Under the pieces are notes generated by a model. The model made no database searches. It had not been told where the DNA came from and saw nothing but the letters and a program-made list of their open reading frames with translations. Position numbers and translations under genes: made by a program. Shown here in pieces: positions 51,005 to 59,581 of a DNA stretch of 64,000 nt. Source of the stretch: Pseudomonas izuensis (GTDB taxonomy: Bacteria > Pseudomonadota > Gammaproteobacteria > Pseudomonadales > Pseudomonadaceae); NCBI RefSeq assembly GCF_009861505.1, contig NZ_WTFT01000022.1:1-64000 (forward strand). Direction: 5' to 3'. How positions within the stretch are numbered: position 1 is the stretch's first letter; each line of letters begins with the position of its first letter.

Positions 51005-52288
51005 ATGAACGCAGCCGTAGACGTTCTGCAGTCCACCCATCAGCACATCAACCGCGATCGCCTGTGGCAGTCGCTCATGGAGCTGGCCAGGCTCGGTGCC
51101 ACGGTCAAGGGCGGCGTCTGCCGCCTGGCCCTGACCGACCTCGACCGCCAGGCCCGCGATACGTTTGTGCAGTGGTGCATCGATGCCGGCTGCACCGTCA
51201 GCATCGACGCCGTGGGCAACATCTTCGCCCGCCGCCCTGGGCGCAACCCGGACCTGCCGCCGGTGATGACCGGCAGCCACATCGACACCCAGCCCACCGG
51301 TGGCAAGTTCGATGGCTGCTTCGGCGTGCTGGCCGGGGTCGAAGTGCTGCGCACCCTTAATGACCTGGGCATTGAAACCGAGGCACCGCTGGAAGTGGTG
51401 GTGTGGACCAACGAAGAAGGCTCGCGCTTCGCCCCGTGCATGATGGGCTCCGGTGTGTTCGCGGAAAAATTCACCCTGGAAGAAACCCTGGCCAAGGTCG
51501 ATGCCGAGGGCGTGACCGTCGGCGAGGCGTTGAACGCCATCGGTTATGCCGGGCCGCGCGCAGTCAGCGGTCACGCGGTGGGCGCCTACTTCGAAGCGCA
51601 CATCGAGCAAGGGCCGATTCTGGAAGATGAACGCAAGACCATCGGCGTCGTCATGGGCGCCCTCGGGCAGAAGTGGTTCGACCTGAAACTGCGCGGCGTC
51701 GAAGCCCATGCCGGCCCGACCCCGATGCACCTGCGCAAGGATGCACTGGTCGGCGCCGCCGTGATCGTCGGCGCCGTCAACCGCGCCGCGCTCGGTCATC
51801 AACCCCACGCCTGCGGCACCGTCGGTTGCCTGCAAGCCTATCCCGGCTCACGTAACGTCATCCCCGGCGAAGTGCGCATGACCCTCGACTTCCGGCATCT
51901 GGAGCCGTCACGCCTGGACGCGATGATCGCCGAAGTTCGCGAAGTCATCGAAACCACCTGTGAGGAACATGGCCTGACCTACGAGCTGACACCCACCGCC
52001 GACTTCCCGCCGCTGTATTTCGACAAGGGCTGCGTCGAAGCGGTACGCGGCGCCGCGCAAGGGCTGGGCCTGTCCCACATGGACATCGTCAGCGGCGCGG
52101 GGCACGACGCGATATTCCTCGCGGAACTCGGTCCGGCCGGGATGATCTTCGTGCCGTGCGAAGGCGGCATCAGTCACAACGAAATCGAAAACGCCGCGCC
52201 GGATGACCTGGCGGCGGGGTGTGCGGTGCTGTTGCGGGCGATGCTGGCGGCGTCGGCGGCGATTGCCGGGGGGCAATTGGCTGCCTGA
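51005..52288 (+). CDS. Zn-dependent N-carbamoyl-beta-alanine amidohydrolase
   Basis: A 427-aa M20-type amidase (beta-ureidopropionase/HyuC family). The metal region TGSHIDTQPTGGKFDGCFGVLAG, VVWTNEEGSRFAPCMMGS and the dimer-domain segment EAHIEQGPILE are characteristic. It hydrolyses N-carbamoyl-beta-alanine or the 2-methyl form, the third step of the pathway. Family members can also act on allantoate or L-carbamoyl amino acids; context favours pyrimidine use. GAGGAGA precedes the ATG. Confidence 0.92.
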   Translation: MNAAVDVLQSTHQHINRDRLWQSLMELARLGATVKGGVCRLALTDLDRQARDTFVQWCIDAGCTVSIDAVGNIFARRPGRNPDLPPVMTGSHIDTQPTGGKFDGCFGVLAGVEVLRTLNDLGIETEAPLEVVVWTNEEGSRFAPCMMGSGVFAEKFTLEETLAKVDAEGVTVGEALNAIGYAGPRAVSGHAVGAYFEAHIEQGPILEDERKTIGVVMGALGQKWFDLKLRGVEAHAGPTPMHLRKDALVGAAVIVGAVNRAALGHQPHACGTVGCLQAYPGSRNVIPGEVRMTLDFRHLEPSRLDAMIAEVREVIETTCEEHGLTYELTPTADFPPLYFDKGCVEAVRGAAQGLGLSHMDIVSGAGHDAIFLAELGPAGMIFVPCEGGISHNEIENAAPDDLAAGCAVLLRAMLAASAAIAGGQLAA

Positions 52289-52293
52289 AATAC

Positions 52294-52327
52294 GTGACGT
52301 GCGCTGAAAAAAAACAGCGCACGTCAC
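52294..52327. terminator. Hairpin at the end of the pyrimidine cluster
   Basis: Perfect 13-bp arms GTGACGTGCGCTG / CAGCGCACGTCAC with an A8 loop, 6 nt after the amidohydrolase stop. No T-tract follows on the + strand. The right arm contains the -35 element of the next promoter. Confidence 0.65.
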
Positions 52328-52348
52328 AAACCGGTATCCCCAATCGTC
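52322..52348 (+). promoter_or_regulatory. Candidate ECF41-type promoter
   Basis: CGTCACA (52322-52328), a 16-nt spacer, then CGTC (52345-52348). This matches the known ECF41 consensus TGTCACA-N16-CGTC except for the first base. It lies 37 nt upstream of the CMD-like start, so the sigma factor probably drives its own operon. Confidence 0.7.
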
Positions 52349-52384
52349 ATCCTGTTGAATCCCTCAAAACAGTGGAGCAACACG

Positions 52385-52819
52385 ATGTCGTCCAACACTC
52401 AACCGGTCAACCTGCAACACGCCATGCCTCAGGTCTTCGAAAGCCTGGCCCGGGTTCATGTCGCCCTCGACAGCCACGACTTGCCGTCGAGCCTGAAGCA
52501 CTTGGTTCACCTGCGCGCCTCGCAGATCAATCAATGCGGGTTCTGCGTGAAGATGCACAGCCGCGAGGCCCGCGAAGCCAATGAATCCAGTGAACGTCTG
52601 GACCGTTTGGTCGTCTGGCGTCACGTCAATGATTTCAGTGCCGCCGAACGCGCTGCCCTGGCCTGGACCGAAGCCCTGACCGTGCTCGACCAGAAGACCG
52701 ATTACGCCAGCCTGCGCGCCGATTTGCGCGAGCATTTCGACGATGCCCTGATCGCTGCCTTGACGGCCGAGATCGGCATGATCAACCTGTGGAATCGTTT
52801 GCAGGTATCGAGACACTGA
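52385..52819 (+). CDS. Carboxymuconolactone-decarboxylase-like (AhpD-fold) protein
   Basis: A 144-aa CMD-family protein. The redox motif is CGFCVKMH within LRASQINQCGFCVKMHSREAREAN, a Cys-x2-Cys-x3-His as in AhpD. It is followed 3 nt later by an ECF sigma gene. This COE-type partner is the hallmark neighbour of ECF41 sigma factors. The redox substrate is unknown. GGAGCAACACG lies upstream of the ATG. Confidence 0.92.
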   Translation: MSSNTQPVNLQHAMPQVFESLARVHVALDSHDLPSSLKHLVHLRASQINQCGFCVKMHSREAREANESSERLDRLVVWRHVNDFSAAERAALAWTEALTVLDQKTDYASLRADLREHFDDALIAALTAEIGMINLWNRLQVSRH

Positions 52820-52822
52820 TCG

Positions 52823-53716
52823 ATGAATTGCACTGAAAACGCCGGCGCTGTGTTCGAGCAGCGCCGACCCTTTTTGCTGGGACTGGCCTATCGCATCCTC
52901 GGTTCGCGCGCCGAAGCCGAGGATGCGGTGCAAGAGCTGTTCATCAAATGGCTGGAAGCCGATCGTGCCGCCATCGCCACGCCGGCGGCCTGGCTGACCA
53001 CGGCCTGCACCCGGCACTGCATCGACCTGCTGCGCTCGGCGCACAAGTCCAGGGTCGACTACATCGGCACCTGGCTGCCGGAGCCGATTCACACGACCCA
53101 CCAGGATTCACCCGAACACATGCATGAACTGGCCTCGTCGCTCTCCACAGCTTTCCTGTTGTTGCTCGAACGCCTGACCCCCAAGGAACGCGCCGCGTAC
53201 CTGCTTCACGAAATCTTCGAGATGGATTACCCGCAGGTTGCCGATGCCGTGGGTGTTCAGGAAGCGGCCTGTCGCAAACTGGTGTCCCGGGCCAAGGCCA
53301 GTCTCGGTGCCGGGCAGGTTCGTTATCGACCGCAAGTCGGTCGCCAGGAACAACTGCTCGACGCCTTCCACAGCGCCATCGCCAGCGGATCGACCGCCTC
53401 CCTGACGGCAATGCTCAGCGAAGACGTCGAACTGTGCGCCGACAGCGGCGGCAAGGCGGCGGCGATTCGCGAGACCTTGTCGGGTATCCATGCTGTACGG
53501 GATTTTATCGGCCGGTCTTTGCATGCCTATTGGCAGGCATGCGAATGGCTGCCCACCGAAATCAACGGCACCCAGGGCGTGATCATCCGGGCCGACGGCA
53601 TGATTACGGCGTCGATGACCTTTGGTTTTGACGAAGCGGGGCGGGTGAGCCGGATTTTCATCATGCGTAATCCGGAGAAGTTAGTGGGACTGCAGGATTC
53701 ACTCGACATGCGATAA
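52823..53716 (+). CDS. ECF41-type sigma factor with C-terminal SnoaL-like domain
   Basis: A 297-aa sigma-70 family protein. Region 2 (RRPFLLGLAYRILGSRAEAEDAVQELFIKWL) and region 4 (LTPKERAAYLLHEIFEMDYPQVADAVGVQEAACRKLVSRAKA) flank the linker signature TWLPEP typical of ECF41. The C-terminal about 110 residues form a fused SnoaL-like domain with DSGGK, the counterpart of the DGGGK motif that regulates ECF41 activity. No anti-sigma gene is present, as expected. The CMD gene and matching promoter lie upstream. Confidence 0.92.
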   Translation: MNCTENAGAVFEQRRPFLLGLAYRILGSRAEAEDAVQELFIKWLEADRAAIATPAAWLTTACTRHCIDLLRSAHKSRVDYIGTWLPEPIHTTHQDSPEHMHELASSLSTAFLLLLERLTPKERAAYLLHEIFEMDYPQVADAVGVQEAACRKLVSRAKASLGAGQVRYRPQVGRQEQLLDAFHSAIASGSTASLTAMLSEDVELCADSGGKAAAIRETLSGIHAVRDFIGRSLHAYWQACEWLPTEINGTQGVIIRADGMITASMTFGFDEAGRVSRIFIMRNPEKLVGLQDSLDMR

Positions 53717-53785
53717 CAAGGTGGCAACGGTGGCCGGGCAAGTCGTCCGCACGATCGCCACCCCCCGCGGTCGACATCTTCACAG

Positions 53786-53807
53786 GTCGGCGCCTGCGCG
53801 CGCCGAC
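53786..53807 (+). promoter_or_regulatory. Leader hairpin upstream of the LuxR gene
   Basis: Arms GTCGGCGC / GCGCCGAC with a 6-nt loop, ending 17 nt before the start of the next gene and just ahead of its GGAGA site. It may influence translation; no function is known. Confidence 0.35.
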
Positions 53808-53824
53808 GCCCCCGTGGAGATCCC

Positions 53825-55321
53825 ATGAGCCAAGACGTTCTGACCACCGAAACCAGCCGTCGCCAGTTGCAGCAGATCATCACCGGCCTGTCCGACGGCG
53901 TCATCCTGCTGGAACTGGACGAGACGATCGTCTGGGCCAACGACGCCGCGCTGGCCATGCATGGCGTCGAGCGGATCGGCGAGCTGGGGGCCGACGCCAA
54001 GGAGTACGCGCGGCGCTTCGCCTTGCGTTATCGCAATAATCACCCGGTCCCGGTCGCGAATTATCCGATCAGTCGTGTCGCTCGCGGCGAGACGTTCAGT
54101 GACGTGCTGGTCGAGTTGACTCCGATCCATGACGAAGATCGCACCTGGGTCCATCGTGTGCGCAGCCTGGTAGTGACCGACAGCCACGGCGAGCCGGCGT
54201 CATTGGTGCTGATCATGGACGATGTCACTGACTGGGCCAGCGCCGAGCAGCGCTTCGAAAAAACCTTCGCCGCCAATCCGGCGCCTGCGGTGATCTGCCG
54301 TCTCAGCGATTTGCGCTACATCAAGGTCAATCCCGGATTTCTCGAAATGACCGGCTATGCCCGCGATCAAGTGATCGGCCACTCGACCTATGAGCTGGAC
54401 GTGCTGGACCAGGCCGAAAACAAGGACCTGGCCAAGCAGCGCTTGCGCGAAGGCGCGACCATCCCGCAAATGCAGGCCGAGCTGCGTATGGCTGGCGGCG
54501 GCCACAAGCAAGTGATCGTCGCCGGGCAACCCCTGGAACTCAACGACGAACCCTGCATGCTGTTTTCCTTCGTCGACATGGAGCCCCGGCACAAGGCCGA
54601 AATCGCCCTGCGCCAGAGCGAGGAGCGTTTTGCCAAGGCGTTCCGCCTGACACCGGTGCCGATCCTGGTGTGCAGCGCGACTGATCAGGTGGTGCTGGAT
54701 GTGAATGAGGCGTTCCTCGATACCCTCGTGTATCCCCGTGAAGAGGTGCTGGGCAAGACCATCGCCGAGATCGACTTCATCCATGACAGAGGGGCGAAGA
54801 CAGCACTGTTCATGGCGCTGGAGAACAGCGCAAGCCTGGATCGCGTTGATGTTCGCGTGCGTAAAAAAGACGCCGAACTGATCGACTGCGCCGTATCGGC
54901 GGACACCGTGAACATCCAGGACAGCCCTTGCTACTTGCTGGTGTTGATGGACATCACCGAACGCAAACGCACGGAGCTGGAGCTGGTGGCGGCCATCGAA
55001 GAGGTGATGAAAGACGCCTCGTGGTTCAGCCGCACGCTGATCGAAAAACTGGCCAACGTGAAGCATGTCAATTCACCGCAGTTGCCCAGTGTGTCCTACA
55101 CCGACCTGACGGCGCGGGAGCGAGAGGTACTTGAGCTGATCTGCGAAGGTCTGGCCGACAAGGAGATTGCCGCGCGCCTCAAGCTTGCGCCGAACACGGT
55201 GCGCAATCACGTGGCGACGGTGTACTCCAAGCTCGATCTGCACAGTCGCGGCGAAGCGATTGTCTGGGCGCGAGAGCGTGGGTTGTTCTCCAGTGCCGGG
55301 CGATCCAGGGGGCAGCGTTAA
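53825..55321 (+). CDS. Multi-PAS LuxR-type transcriptional regulator
   Basis: A 498-aa soluble regulator. Three PAS domains run from about 15-125, 138-258 and 260-385 (for example FAANPAPAVICRLSDLRYIKVNPGFLEMTGYARDQV and FRLTPVPILVCSATDQVVLDVNEAFLD). A short helix leads to a LuxR/GerE HTH at the C terminus (LTAREREVLELICEGLADKEIAARLKLAPNTVRNHVATVYSKL). There is no receiver domain or kinase, so signals are probably sensed directly by a PAS domain. GGAGATCC precedes the start. The gene is separate from the ECF41 pair by 108 nt. Confidence 0.9.
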   Translation: MSQDVLTTETSRRQLQQIITGLSDGVILLELDETIVWANDAALAMHGVERIGELGADAKEYARRFALRYRNNHPVPVANYPISRVARGETFSDVLVELTPIHDEDRTWVHRVRSLVVTDSHGEPASLVLIMDDVTDWASAEQRFEKTFAANPAPAVICRLSDLRYIKVNPGFLEMTGYARDQVIGHSTYELDVLDQAENKDLAKQRLREGATIPQMQAELRMAGGGHKQVIVAGQPLELNDEPCMLFSFVDMEPRHKAEIALRQSEERFAKAFRLTPVPILVCSATDQVVLDVNEAFLDTLVYPREEVLGKTIAEIDFIHDRGAKTALFMALENSASLDRVDVRVRKKDAELIDCAVSADTVNIQDSPCYLLVLMDITERKRTELELVAAIEEVMKDASWFSRTLIEKLANVKHVNSPQLPSVSYTDLTAREREVLELICEGLADKEIAARLKLAPNTVRNHVATVYSKLDLHSRGEAIVWARERGLFSSAGRSRGQR

Positions 55322-55507
55322 GGTGCAAATGCACTAGTCGCTCTAGTGCAAATGGATGTTTTGGCGAGGTGCGACGGCTCTTAGGCTGAGAGCGTGTGAA
55401 CGGGGATCCCTGGATCTTCCGTCCGCGATTTCTCCAGCCGCTCAAGGACCCGCCATGCACCCAAAATCCATTCCATTCGCAGCCCCTTGCCACGAGGGTC
55501 AATTGTA

Positions 55508-55759
55508 ATGATTCACGTGGCGCAACTGCGGCTGCTACTGGAGCGCAGCTTTTCTCCCCTGGCCTGCGATTGCACGATCACCGGCGATCATTCGTTGACA
55601 GTGAAGCTCTACCATCCGGTATCGGGGCAGGTGGACCTGGTGGTCAGTGGATTGAACGTGACAACACTCAACACCAGCGAAGCGGTTGTGGCGCTGATCG
55701 AGGAGCTGCGTTACGAACTGGAAAGCAACACCCTGCCTCGGCCCGATCCCGTACGATAG
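55508..55759 (+). CDS. DUF1652 protein
   Basis: An 83-aa Pseudomonas protein of the DUF1652 family, recognised by LRLLLERSFSPLACDCTITGDHSLTVKLYHPVSGQVDLVVSGLNV ... SEAVVALIEELRYELE. Small alpha/beta protein of unknown function. The start at 55508 is preferred because GAGGG lies 7-8 nt upstream. Confidence 0.85.
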   Translation: MIHVAQLRLLLERSFSPLACDCTITGDHSLTVKLYHPVSGQVDLVVSGLNVTTLNTSEAVVALIEELRYELESNTLPRPDPVR

Positions 55760-55888
55760 TTTTTGTCGGTTTTGACTCCCGGTCGGGCTTCAAGACCCAC
55801 GAAAGCAGCTTTTCTGTGACCCAATCGTGAACTTTTTGGCAGTGTTTCGTTGTCACAAACTTATCGATCACTTATCGCGGGTCATCTT

Positions 55889-56107
55889 ATGAACAGCTTC
55901 GGGAAATGCATTTTCGCTCCGATTGCACTCAGTGCCGTGATTCTCGGTGGTTGTGCCAGCCCGCCGCCACCTCCACCGGCTGCACCGCCGCCACCGCCTG
56001 AGCGTACCTGTCAGACCATGGATAAAACCGATGTCATGGGTGATGTGAGGGCTGAAGAGGGAGAAATGACCCGGCTCACTACCACGACGCGCTGTGTCAC
56101 CCAGTAG
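55889..56107 (+). CDS. Small proline-rich lipoprotein
   Basis: A 72-aa lipoprotein. The signal ends in ILGGC (lipobox; Cys 22), followed by a run of prolines (SPPPPPPAAPPPPPE). The remaining about 35 residues include two cysteines (RTCQTMDK, TTRCVTQ) that could form a disulfide. Asp and Gly do not follow the lipid-Cys (ASP instead), so outer-membrane sorting is expected. Function unknown. Confidence 0.78.
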   Translation: MNSFGKCIFAPIALSAVILGGCASPPPPPPAAPPPPPERTCQTMDKTDVMGDVRAEEGEMTRLTTTTRCVTQ

Positions 56108-56329
56108 GAGCTGGCTTGTCGGATCGCCGCACCGCAGCGAAGGCGCCCTCAAGCCTTGCATCGACTACCGGGACGCCTTCGCCGGCAAGCCGGCTCCTAC
56201 ACATGCTGCGTCAGCCGCAGATATTCCATTCATCCCTGACCTCTGTAGGAGCTGGCTTGCCAGCGAAGGCGGCCTCAAGTTTTGCATCGCCCATGCAGAC
56301 GCCTTCGCCAGCAAGCCGGCTCCTACAGG
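56104..56329. repeat. Pair of REP doublets
   Basis: Four alternating REP arms of the GGAGCTGGCTTGCCAGCG / CGCCGGCAAGCCGGCTCC type (56104-56202 and 56244-56329). The first arm overlaps the stop of the lipoprotein gene, and the second doublet ends about 16 nt before the SDR stop. The first arm is interrupted by tcggatcgccgcaccg. Confidence 0.82.
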
Positions 56330-56345
56330 CGCCGGGTATTGCGGG

Positions 56346-57113
56346 TCAGGACAGGAAACCACCGTCCACGTTCAGCGAAACGCCCGTGGTGTAGCTCGAT
56401 GCATCGCTGGCCAGGTAGAGCACCGCACCGGCCATTTCGCTCGGATCCGCCACGCGCTTGAGTGGAATCTGCTGCAGCGCGGTGTTCAGGATGGCCTCGT
56501 TCTTCACCAGCGCCGAAGCGAACTTGGTGTCGGTCAGGCCCGGCAGCAGGGCGTTGCAACGGATGCCGAATTGCGCGCATTCCTTGGCGAACACTTTGGT
56601 CATGTTGATCACGGCCGCCTTGGTCACCGAGTAGATGCCCTGGAACACGCCCGGCGAAACACCGTTGATCGACGCCACGTTGATGATGCTGCCGCCACCG
56701 TTTTCGCGCATCAGCTTGCCGGCTTCCACCGACATGAAGAAGTAGCCGCGGATGTTGACGTCGACGGTTTTCTGGAACGCACTGAGGTCGGTATCCAGCA
56801 CGTTGCAGAACTGCGGGTTGGTCGCCGCGTTGTTGACCAGGATGTCCAGGCGCCCGAACTGTTCCTTGATGCCGGCAAAGACCTGGCTGATCTGTTCCAT
56901 TTCACCGATATGGCAGGCGATGGCCGTCGCCTTGCCGCCAGCGGCGATGATCGCGTCGGCCACGTGCTGGCAGCCTTCGAGTTTGCGGCTCGAAACGATG
57001 ACATGGGCACCTTGCTGCGCCAGCAGTTTGGCGATGGCTTCACCGATGCCACGGCTGGCGCCGGAGACGAAAGCGATCTTGCCGTCGAGGTCGAACAACT
57101 GAGTCTTGGACAT
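56346..57113 (-). CDS. SDR-family oxidoreductase
   Basis: A 255-aa classical SDR. The cofactor site is IAFVSGASRGIGEAIAKLLAQQGAHVIVSSRK, and NNAATNP is the structural NAG-type motif. Ser is in SIINVASINGVSPG, and YSVTKAAVINM provides Y-x3-K. The end SYTTGVSLNVDGGF is typical. The upstream gene on the same strand is an APH-type kinase, with which it often co-occurs in acyl-CoA-related clusters. Confidence 0.9.
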   Translation of the reverse strand: MSKTQLFDLDGKIAFVSGASRGIGEAIAKLLAQQGAHVIVSSRKLEGCQHVADAIIAAGGKATAIACHIGEMEQISQVFAGIKEQFGRLDILVNNAATNPQFCNVLDTDLSAFQKTVDVNIRGYFFMSVEAGKLMRENGGGSIINVASINGVSPGVFQGIYSVTKAAVINMTKVFAKECAQFGIRCNALLPGLTDTKFASALVKNEAILNTALQQIPLKRVADPSEMAGAVLYLASDASSYTTGVSLNVDGGFLS

Positions 57114-57159
57114 GGGATTTTCCTTATTGGAGATCTGGATCAGAGGCTAATTCTGTCCA

Positions 57160-57260
57160 CTGTAGGGCGAGCCTGCTCGCGAAAAACGTCCGGACAACAC
57201 GTTCATCCAGCTAGCACGCGTTATCGTTGACGAGCATCGCGAGCAGGCTCGCTCCTACAG
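57160..57260. repeat. REP doublet
   Basis: Arms CTGTAGGGCGAGCCTGCTCGCGA and TCGCGAGCAGGCTCGCTCCTACAG between the SDR and APH genes. Confidence 0.85.
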
Positions 57261-57268
57261 GGGGGGCG

Positions 57269-58336
57269 TCAGAGGCTGGATTTCTGGATGACTTGCAGGC
57301 TCATCTGCTCCAGCAGTTTGTTCATGTGAATGAACTGCGCGAAGCGTTTGTCCTGGGTCTGGCCATGGTAGAAGCGGTAGTAGATCTGCTGCACGATGCC
57401 GGCCAGGCGGAACAGGCCGTAGGTGTAGTAGAAGTCGAAGTTGTCGATCTGGATGCCCGAGCGTTCGGCGTAGTAATCGACGAACTCGCGGCGGGTCAGC
57501 ATGCCCGGTGCGTGGCTCGGTTGGCGGCGCATCAGTTGCACCGGCGGCGGGTCCCCGGCTTCGATCCAGTAGGCGAGGGTGTTGCCCAGGTCCATCAGCG
57601 GGTCGCCGAGGGTGGTCAGCTCCCAGTCGAGCACGCCGATGATCTGCATCGGGTTGTTCGGGTCGAGGATCACGTTGTCGAAGCGGTAGTCGTTGTGCAC
57701 GATGCTGGAGGTTGGGTGATCGGCCGGCATCTTGTCGTTGAGCCAGGCTTTCACCGCTTCCCACTGCGGCGCGTCCGGGGTCAGGGCTTTCTCGTAGCGA
57801 TCACTCCAGCCTTTGATCTGTCGCGCCACGTAACCTTCGGGTTTGCCGAGGTCGCCCAGGCCATAGGCGTTGTAGTCGACCCGGTGCAGCTCGACGAACT
57901 TGTCGATGAAGCTCTTGCACAGGGCTTCGGTTTTCGCTGGATCGAATCCCAGTTCCGGTGGCAGCTCGGAGCGCAGGATGATGCCCTTGACCCGTTCCAT
58001 CACGTAGAACTCGGCGCCGATCACCGATTCGTCGGTGCAATGCACATAGGCTTTCGGGCAATACGGAAAGCCGTCGCGCAGTTGATTGAGGATGCGGAAT
58101 TCGCGCCCCATGTCATGGGCGGACTTGGCCTTGTGGCCAAAGGGCGGCCGACGCAGGACGAACTCCTGTTCAGGGTATTCGAGCAAATAGGTGAGGTTCG
58201 ATGCGCCGCCAGGAAACTGGCTGATCTGCGGCAACCCGCCAAGGCCTGGAATGTGCGCCTTGAGGTAGGGGTCGATCAGGCTGGCATCGAGTTCTTCGCC
58301 GGAGCGGATACGGGTGGACTGGTCAGTAAGCGCCAT
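57269..58336 (-). CDS. APH-family phosphotransferase, ACAD10/11-like
   Basis: A 355-aa kinase-like protein. SIVHNDYRFDNVILDPNNPMQIIGVLDWELTTLGDPLMDLG holds the catalytic HxDxxxxN and DWE motifs of aminoglycoside-phosphotransferase-fold enzymes. It is close to the N-terminal kinase of ACAD10/ACAD11, which phosphorylates 4-hydroxyacyl-CoA. In other pseudomonads such genes sit with an acyl-CoA dehydrogenase; here only the SDR is present. A role in hydroxy-acid catabolism is inferred. Confidence 0.87.
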   Translation of the reverse strand: MALTDQSTRIRSGEELDASLIDPYLKAHIPGLGGLPQISQFPGGASNLTYLLEYPEQEFVLRRPPFGHKAKSAHDMGREFRILNQLRDGFPYCPKAYVHCTDESVIGAEFYVMERVKGIILRSELPPELGFDPAKTEALCKSFIDKFVELHRVDYNAYGLGDLGKPEGYVARQIKGWSDRYEKALTPDAPQWEAVKAWLNDKMPADHPTSSIVHNDYRFDNVILDPNNPMQIIGVLDWELTTLGDPLMDLGNTLAYWIEAGDPPPVQLMRRQPSHAPGMLTRREFVDYYAERSGIQIDNFDFYYTYGLFRLAGIVQQIYYRFYHGQTQDKRFAQFIHMNKLLEQMSLQVIQKSSL

Positions 58337-58479
58337 GCTTATCCCTTCTGCTTATTCTGGAGGCCTGCAACTATTGGCTAATCTAATGTGCGCACCTGGT
58401 ACCCACAACCACGAACGGCCCTTATAGGTGAGCGTGTTGCCGGGCAATCATTGTTTTTGATACACCTGTTTGAATGGTC

Positions 58480-59445
58480 CTACACAACAGCGTTGTTGCT
58501 GATGGCTGGCAGCTCTATCGGGGTCAATACGGGTTGGCCGGAAAAAAACGCCACCAGGTTGCGGCCCACCAATTCGACGGTGCCCTGGGTGGCCTCCGGC
58601 GATAACCCGGCGACATGCGGGGTCAGGATGACGTTGGACAGGGATTTGAACGCGTCCGGGACCTGCGGCTCGGCATCGAACACATCCAGCGCGGCACCGG
58701 CGATGCGCCGTTGCTCGAGCGCGGAAATCAGGTCGGCAGTGACCACCACACTGGCCCGGGCGATGTTGACAAGGAAACCCTTGGGGCCAAGGGCGTCGAG
58801 TACCTGGCGGTTGATCAGGTGTTGGGTGCCGAGGCCGCCAGGGGCAGCGACGATCAGAAAGTCCGAGGCGCGTGCCAGCTCAGTGGGGGTCGAGCAGAAG
58901 TCATAGGGCACATCGCTGCGATGTTGGCGGTTGTGGTAACTCACACTCATGTCGAAGCCCGCGGCAGCGCGTTTGGCAATGGCCATGCCGACGGCGCCGA
59001 GGCCGAGAATGCCCAGGCGTTTGCCGGCGAGCGAGGGGCGCATGACTTTCGGCCACTCACCCCGGCGCACGGCGGCATCACAACGCGGCACATCACGTAC
59101 CAGCGACAGCAACAGGGCCATGGCGTGGTCGGCCACGGACGAGGCGTTGACCCCGGCACCGTTGGTGACGGTGATGCCCCGGTTGGCGGCGGCCTGCAGG
59201 TCGACCATTTCATAGCCGGCGCCGATCACGCAGATGATTTTCAGGTTAGGCAGGGCGGCTATTTCATCGGTATACAGGCCCAGTGGACCGCGGGTGAGGA
59301 CAGCGTTGATCTGGCCGCCGTGACGGCTGATGGCTTCGGTGCGCTCGGCGGGGGTCGGGGCGAGAATCAGGTGGAAACCCTGATGTTCGAGGATGGGCAG
59401 GTAATCATTGATGGTTTCAACCAGTACCAGAACGGTTGCGGGCAT
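58480..59445 (-). CDS. D-2-hydroxyacid dehydrogenase
   Basis: A 321-aa NAD(P)-dependent D-isomer-specific dehydrogenase. GILGLGAVGMAIAKRA is the Rossmann motif; the catalytic Arg, Glu and His are in NIARASVVV, DVFDAEPQVP and TPHVAGLSP. The family reduces glyoxylate, hydroxypyruvate or other 2-oxo acids. AGGAG lies 7 nt before the start. No operon partner is obvious. Confidence 0.9.
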   Translation of the reverse strand: MPATVLVLVETINDYLPILEHQGFHLILAPTPAERTEAISRHGGQINAVLTRGPLGLYTDEIAALPNLKIICVIGAGYEMVDLQAAANRGITVTNGAGVNASSVADHAMALLLSLVRDVPRCDAAVRRGEWPKVMRPSLAGKRLGILGLGAVGMAIAKRAAAGFDMSVSYHNRQHRSDVPYDFCSTPTELARASDFLIVAAPGGLGTQHLINRQVLDALGPKGFLVNIARASVVVTADLISALEQRRIAGAALDVFDAEPQVPDAFKSLSNVILTPHVAGLSPEATQGTVELVGRNLVAFFSGQPVLTPIELPAISNNAVV

Positions 59446-59546
59446 GCTTGGCTCCTGTGGGCATCGGATATCGGACTCGAACGTCGCTTGAGATTGCTGG
59501 CCCCGGAACGTTTTGGCAATGCTGTCTTCGAAGCCACGCTTCTCAG

Positions 59547-59571
59547 TGTAGGAGCTGGCGTCGCCTGCGAT
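59547..59571. repeat. Single degenerate REP
   Basis: One arm, TGTAGGAGCTGGCGTCGCCTGCGA, between the dehydrogenase start and the TetR stop. Confidence 0.65.
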
Positions 59572-59581
59572 ACATTTACTC

